A DNA stretch of 64,000 bases from an uncultured Lachnospiraceae bacterium (GTDB lineage: Bacteria > Bacillota > Clostridia > Lachnospirales > Lachnospiraceae): contig CAMUMG010000010.1 in NCBI GenBank assembly GCA_947089905.1, positions 1 to 64,000 of the forward strand. The letters run 5' to 3'. This document shows positions 61,439-64,000 of this stretch, in pieces (position 1 is the stretch's first letter; each line of letters opens with the position of its first letter). A program made the translations under genes and the position numbers. The notes beneath the pieces are model-generated. The model saw only the letters and a list, made by a program, of their open reading frames with translations. It was not told the DNA's origin and made no database searches.

Positions 61439-62524
61439 ATGGGGAAAAAAAGTGTGACAATTTATGATATTGCAAAAGAAGCAGGAGTGTCTGCGTCAAT
61501 GGTATCAAGAGTGGTGTCAGGAAAGGGTTCTGTTTCTGAAGGAAATCGAGTACGGATTCAACAGATCTTAAAAGAAAATAATTTTAAACCAAACGCTGTT
61601 GCCAGAGGACTTCAACAGCAACGCAGTAAAATGATTGGCTTTTTACTTCCACATATTGCAAACCAATATTTTTCTTCCGTTTACTATGAATTTGAAAAAT
61701 GGGCTTCTGAACAGGGATTTATGACCATCTTATTTAATGGAAAAAATGATTGGGGTACAGAGCTGAAACTTCTTCATATCATGGAGGAAAGCAGGGTGGA
61801 AGCTATCGTAATTATGGGAGGAAATGCAGATGCAATAGAAGTCCCCAAGGAGTATTATGAAGAAGTAACAAGAATCAATCAAACTATTCCCTGTGTAATT
61901 TGTGGAGAACAGGCAGGACGTTTTGATTGTATTGGAGTTCATCCAGATAGTCAAAGTGCTGGGAAGTTAGTAAAACATTTATATTCTCTTGGAGTGAAAA
62001 GTCTCGGTATTTTTGGAGGGGCAGAGGGCACATATCCTTCTGTTTTGAAAAAAGATAAATTTATTAAAACTGCACAAGAGTATAATATTACAATGTGTCA
62101 AGAATGGATTTTAGGAAACTCCTATGATGTGGCAGATGGGGCTCAGGCAATGAAAGAGCTTTTAAAAGAAAAGAAGCTTCCAAAAGCGGTGTGCTGTATC
62201 AATGATCATGTTGCTGCCGGAGCAATTAATACGGCAATAGCAGCAGGGTTAAGAATTCCGGAAGATATTGCATTTACTGGATATGATGGGGTAGAAATTG
62301 CATCTATTATCCATCCATCTATTACTACAATGCAGTATGACTATGAACAGTATGGAAGTAAGATCTTTTCTGCCGTAGAAAAACTGATTCAGGGAAACCC
62401 CTGTCCAAAGATGACCTTAATTGATAGTAAAATGATTATTGGAGAAAGTACCCAAAGGAAAAAAGAATACATAGAAGATAAGAATGGACAGGAATATCTA
62501 TACACAAACAGTCATATACTCTAA
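61439..62524 (+). CDS. LacI-family transcriptional regulator of the glycan locus
   Basis: 361 residues. LacI helix-turn-helix with VTIYDIAKEAGVSASMVSRVV and hinge PNAVARGLQQ, then the periplasmic-binding-like effector domain (about 65-340). The likely operator is the palindrome at 45045-45080, whose TTGCAATCGATTGCAA core suits this family. Effector unknown. GGAGGCGAT before ATG 61439. Confidence 0.93.
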   Translation: MGKKSVTIYDIAKEAGVSASMVSRVVSGKGSVSEGNRVRIQQILKENNFKPNAVARGLQQQRSKMIGFLLPHIANQYFSSVYYEFEKWASEQGFMTILFNGKNDWGTELKLLHIMEESRVEAIVIMGGNADAIEVPKEYYEEVTRINQTIPCVICGEQAGRFDCIGVHPDSQSAGKLVKHLYSLGVKSLGIFGGAEGTYPSVLKKDKFIKTAQEYNITMCQEWILGNSYDVADGAQAMKELLKEKKLPKAVCCINDHVAAGAINTAIAAGLRIPEDIAFTGYDGVEIASIIHPSITTMQYDYEQYGSKIFSAVEKLIQGNPCPKMTLIDSKMIIGESTQRKKEYIEDKNGQEYLYTNSHIL

Positions 62525-62532
62525 TAAGCATA

Positions 62533-62588
62533 CCCGTGACTGTTAGTGGAAAATTTTCTCGCTTTCATCTAGTGAGTGTTGCCACGGG
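62533..62588. repeat. Inverted repeat upstream of the SPOCS-domain gene
   Basis: CCCGTG (62533-62538) is complementary to CACGGG (62583-62588), with further partial pairing inside. There is no T run, so it is not a clear terminator; it may fold in the 5' untranslated region. Confidence 0.5.
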
Positions 62589-62608
62589 ATCAAAGGAGGG
62601 ATTTTCGA

Positions 62609-64000
62609 GTGGAACTGGTTAAGAAAAATATTCATATGAATAAATCGAAATGCAAAAGCAATTTGCAGTTGACACTAGAAGATGACTTTAATGTTCCGGA
62701 CTCTAAACCGGATGTAGAGAAAATTATTAAGACTCAGGGTGAAGTAAAATTTGAAGAGCAAAAAGCAAACGGAAATAAACTTCATGTACGAGGGGCATTA
62801 GTTTTTCAGACTCTTTATATCAGTGAAGAACACTCTCATCCGATACATAGCATGAATGCACAGATTCCATTTGATGAAACAATTCATATGGAAACGGATT
62901 GTAATCAAGATGAGGTAACAATTCGAGTAGAGTTAGAAGATCTGAGTTCAGGGTTGATTAATTCCAGAAAACTAAGTGTGCGTGCTCTTTTACATCTGTC
63001 TGTTTCCGCAGATGAAATTCATGATGAAGAGGGTGCAGTGGCAGTAGACGAAGAAGGTGTACAGACGATTTTTAAAACGATTGATGTCACTGGAATCGCT
63101 GTCAGCAAAAAAGACGCCTATCGATTCAGGGATGAAATTGTACTGCCTTCTGGAAAGGGAAGTATTTCAGAATTACTATATAATGAAATCGATTTAAAAA
63201 ATACAGATATTCGTCTGCTAGCAGATAAGTTTACAGTAAAGGGTGAAATCAGTGTATTCTTTCTTTATGCTGGAGAGGGAGAAGAAACACCTTTTGAATA
63301 TTATGAAACCGAACTTCCATTTAGTGCTTCTATCGATTGTAATGGATGTATGGAGGAGATGATCCAAAACATTTTAATTACACTGGGAAGTACTAATTTG
63401 GAAGTAAAACCAGATGCAGATGGAGAAGAAAGACTTGTTTCAGTAGAGGCGGTATTGGATATGACAATTCGGATCTATGAAGAGGTATCTTTAGAATTAG
63501 TAAAAGATCTCTATTCTCCTGCAAAAAATTTAACCCCTATCTTTAAAAATGTAACCTATGAAAATTTGATGCTTAAAAATACAAATAAAGCAAAGGTGAC
63601 AGGACGTGTAAAAATCAATCCGGATGATCCTAGAGTCCTTCAAATCTGTCATGCGAGAGGAACTGCTAAAATCGATGAATTAATTAAAAATGAAACTGGT
63701 TTGATGGCAGAAGGAATCATTGAAACGGGAATCTTTTATATCAGTGCAGATGATGAAAAACCACTTCAAGCATTAAAAGCGGTTCTTACATTTTCTCAAC
63801 AGATTGAAGTTGCAAATATGAGTGAAAATTCATTATTTGAAGTATGGCCAGAAGTAGAACAGGTCAGTGTCATGATGCTTGATACAGAAGAAGTAGAAGT
63901 TAAGGCGGTTCTTGCTCTAAATGCTACGATTTTTGAGCAGAAACAGGAACAGTTTATGGTTGATGTAAATGAGGAACCATTAGATTACGAGAAACTTCAA
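62609..64000 (+). CDS. SPOCS (DUF3794) domain protein, 3' end outside window
   Basis: 464 codons are in the window, with no stop. Starts at GTG, with AAAGGAGGG 8 nt before. The N-terminal pattern (FNVPDSKPDVEKII) and repeats of the SPOCS/DUF3794 domain are typical of clostridial spore-coat morphogenetic proteins of the SipL type. The family often ends in a LysM domain, which would be beyond the window. Presence implies a spore former. Sporulation sigma control is likely but not read from the sequence. Confidence 0.88.
   Translation, partial: MELVKKNIHMNKSKCKSNLQLTLEDDFNVPDSKPDVEKIIKTQGEVKFEEQKANGNKLHVRGALVFQTLYISEEHSHPIHSMNAQIPFDETIHMETDCNQDEVTIRVELEDLSSGLINSRKLSVRALLHLSVSADEIHDEEGAVAVDEEGVQTIFKTIDVTGIAVSKKDAYRFRDEIVLPSGKGSISELLYNEIDLKNTDIRLLADKFTVKGEISVFFLYAGEGEETPFEYYETELPFSASIDCNGCMEEMIQNILITLGSTNLEVKPDADGEERLVSVEAVLDMTIRIYEEVSLELVKDLYSPAKNLTPIFKNVTYENLMLKNTNKAKVTGRVKINPDDPRVLQICHARGTAKIDELIKNETGLMAEGIIETGIFYISADDEKPLQALKAVLTFSQQIEVANMSENSLFEVWPEVEQVSVMMLDTEEVEVKAVLALNATIFEQKQEQFMVDVNEEPLDYEKLQ

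Overview
The window looks like a chromosomal segment of an anaerobic, spore-forming Clostridia bacterium, most likely of the family Lachnospiraceae. The reasons are low G+C content, strong AGGAGG-type ribosome sites, a Rex-controlled bifunctional AdhE, a SPOCS/DUF3794 spore-coat-type protein at the right edge, DUF5696 and DUF4091 proteins, and many GH43 enzymes. The genus cannot be fixed from the sequence alone. No plasmid or phage signature was seen; the only mobile-element trace is a decayed TnpB gene.

Layout. 1-270: end of a tRNA cluster (fMet, Phe, Lys-TTT) and its terminator. 302-6373: M18 aminopeptidase, a GalE-GH13 fusion enzyme, a CPA2 antiporter and an anchored SGNH hydrolase. 6433-6665: a likely structured non-coding RNA with its own promoter and terminator. 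6694-12207: a compact five-gene run with a Nudix hydrolase, an unrecognised nuclease-like/winged-helix protein, an RtcB RNA ligase, a MoxR ATPase and a metallopeptidase-VWA protein. This is a candidate RNA-repair or stress module. 12360-15042: a small-molecule kinase and a chemoreceptor. 15137-18811: AraC/GyrI-type regulator and adhE with two Rex-like operators. 19079-19345: two identical tRNA-Lys(CTT) genes. 19559-24196: AI-2E family transporter, thioredoxin, a 47-residue protein, TrmB and a tandem GH43 enzyme.

24193-26913 holds a divergent HxlR regulator and a three-gene operon: NAD(P)-binding oxidoreductase, zinc macrodomain ADP-ribosyl hydrolase and SirTM sirtuin. This is a reversible ADP-ribosylation pair. 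The lipoylated carrier and lipoate ligase that accompany it in staphylococci and streptococci are absent here. 26916-37115: DUF4091 protein, amidase, lipoprotein, an acidic repeat protein, a PAS-GAF-GGDEF protein, TnpB debris and a DacF-type carboxypeptidase. 37333-40979: an L-arabinose operon (araR-araB-araD) with an operator lying on its promoter. 41186-44878: TatD, RsmA, GNAT and ATP-grasp proteins.

45045-62524 is a large glycan-use locus. It opens with a 36-bp perfect palindrome over a strong promoter and ends with a LacI-family regulator. Between them are a secreted GH43 lipoprotein and a cytoplasmic GH43 enzyme, both resembling exo-beta-1,3-galactanases. There are also two complete sets of ABC sugar importer permeases and binding proteins with no ATPase gene, plus an NHL/TPR protein, a Yip1 protein and a DUF5696 protein. 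The arabinose operon and the GH43 genes together suggest growth on plant arabinogalactan-like side chains. The function of the NHL-Yip1-DUF5696 trio is unknown and is among the more promising undescribed parts of the window.
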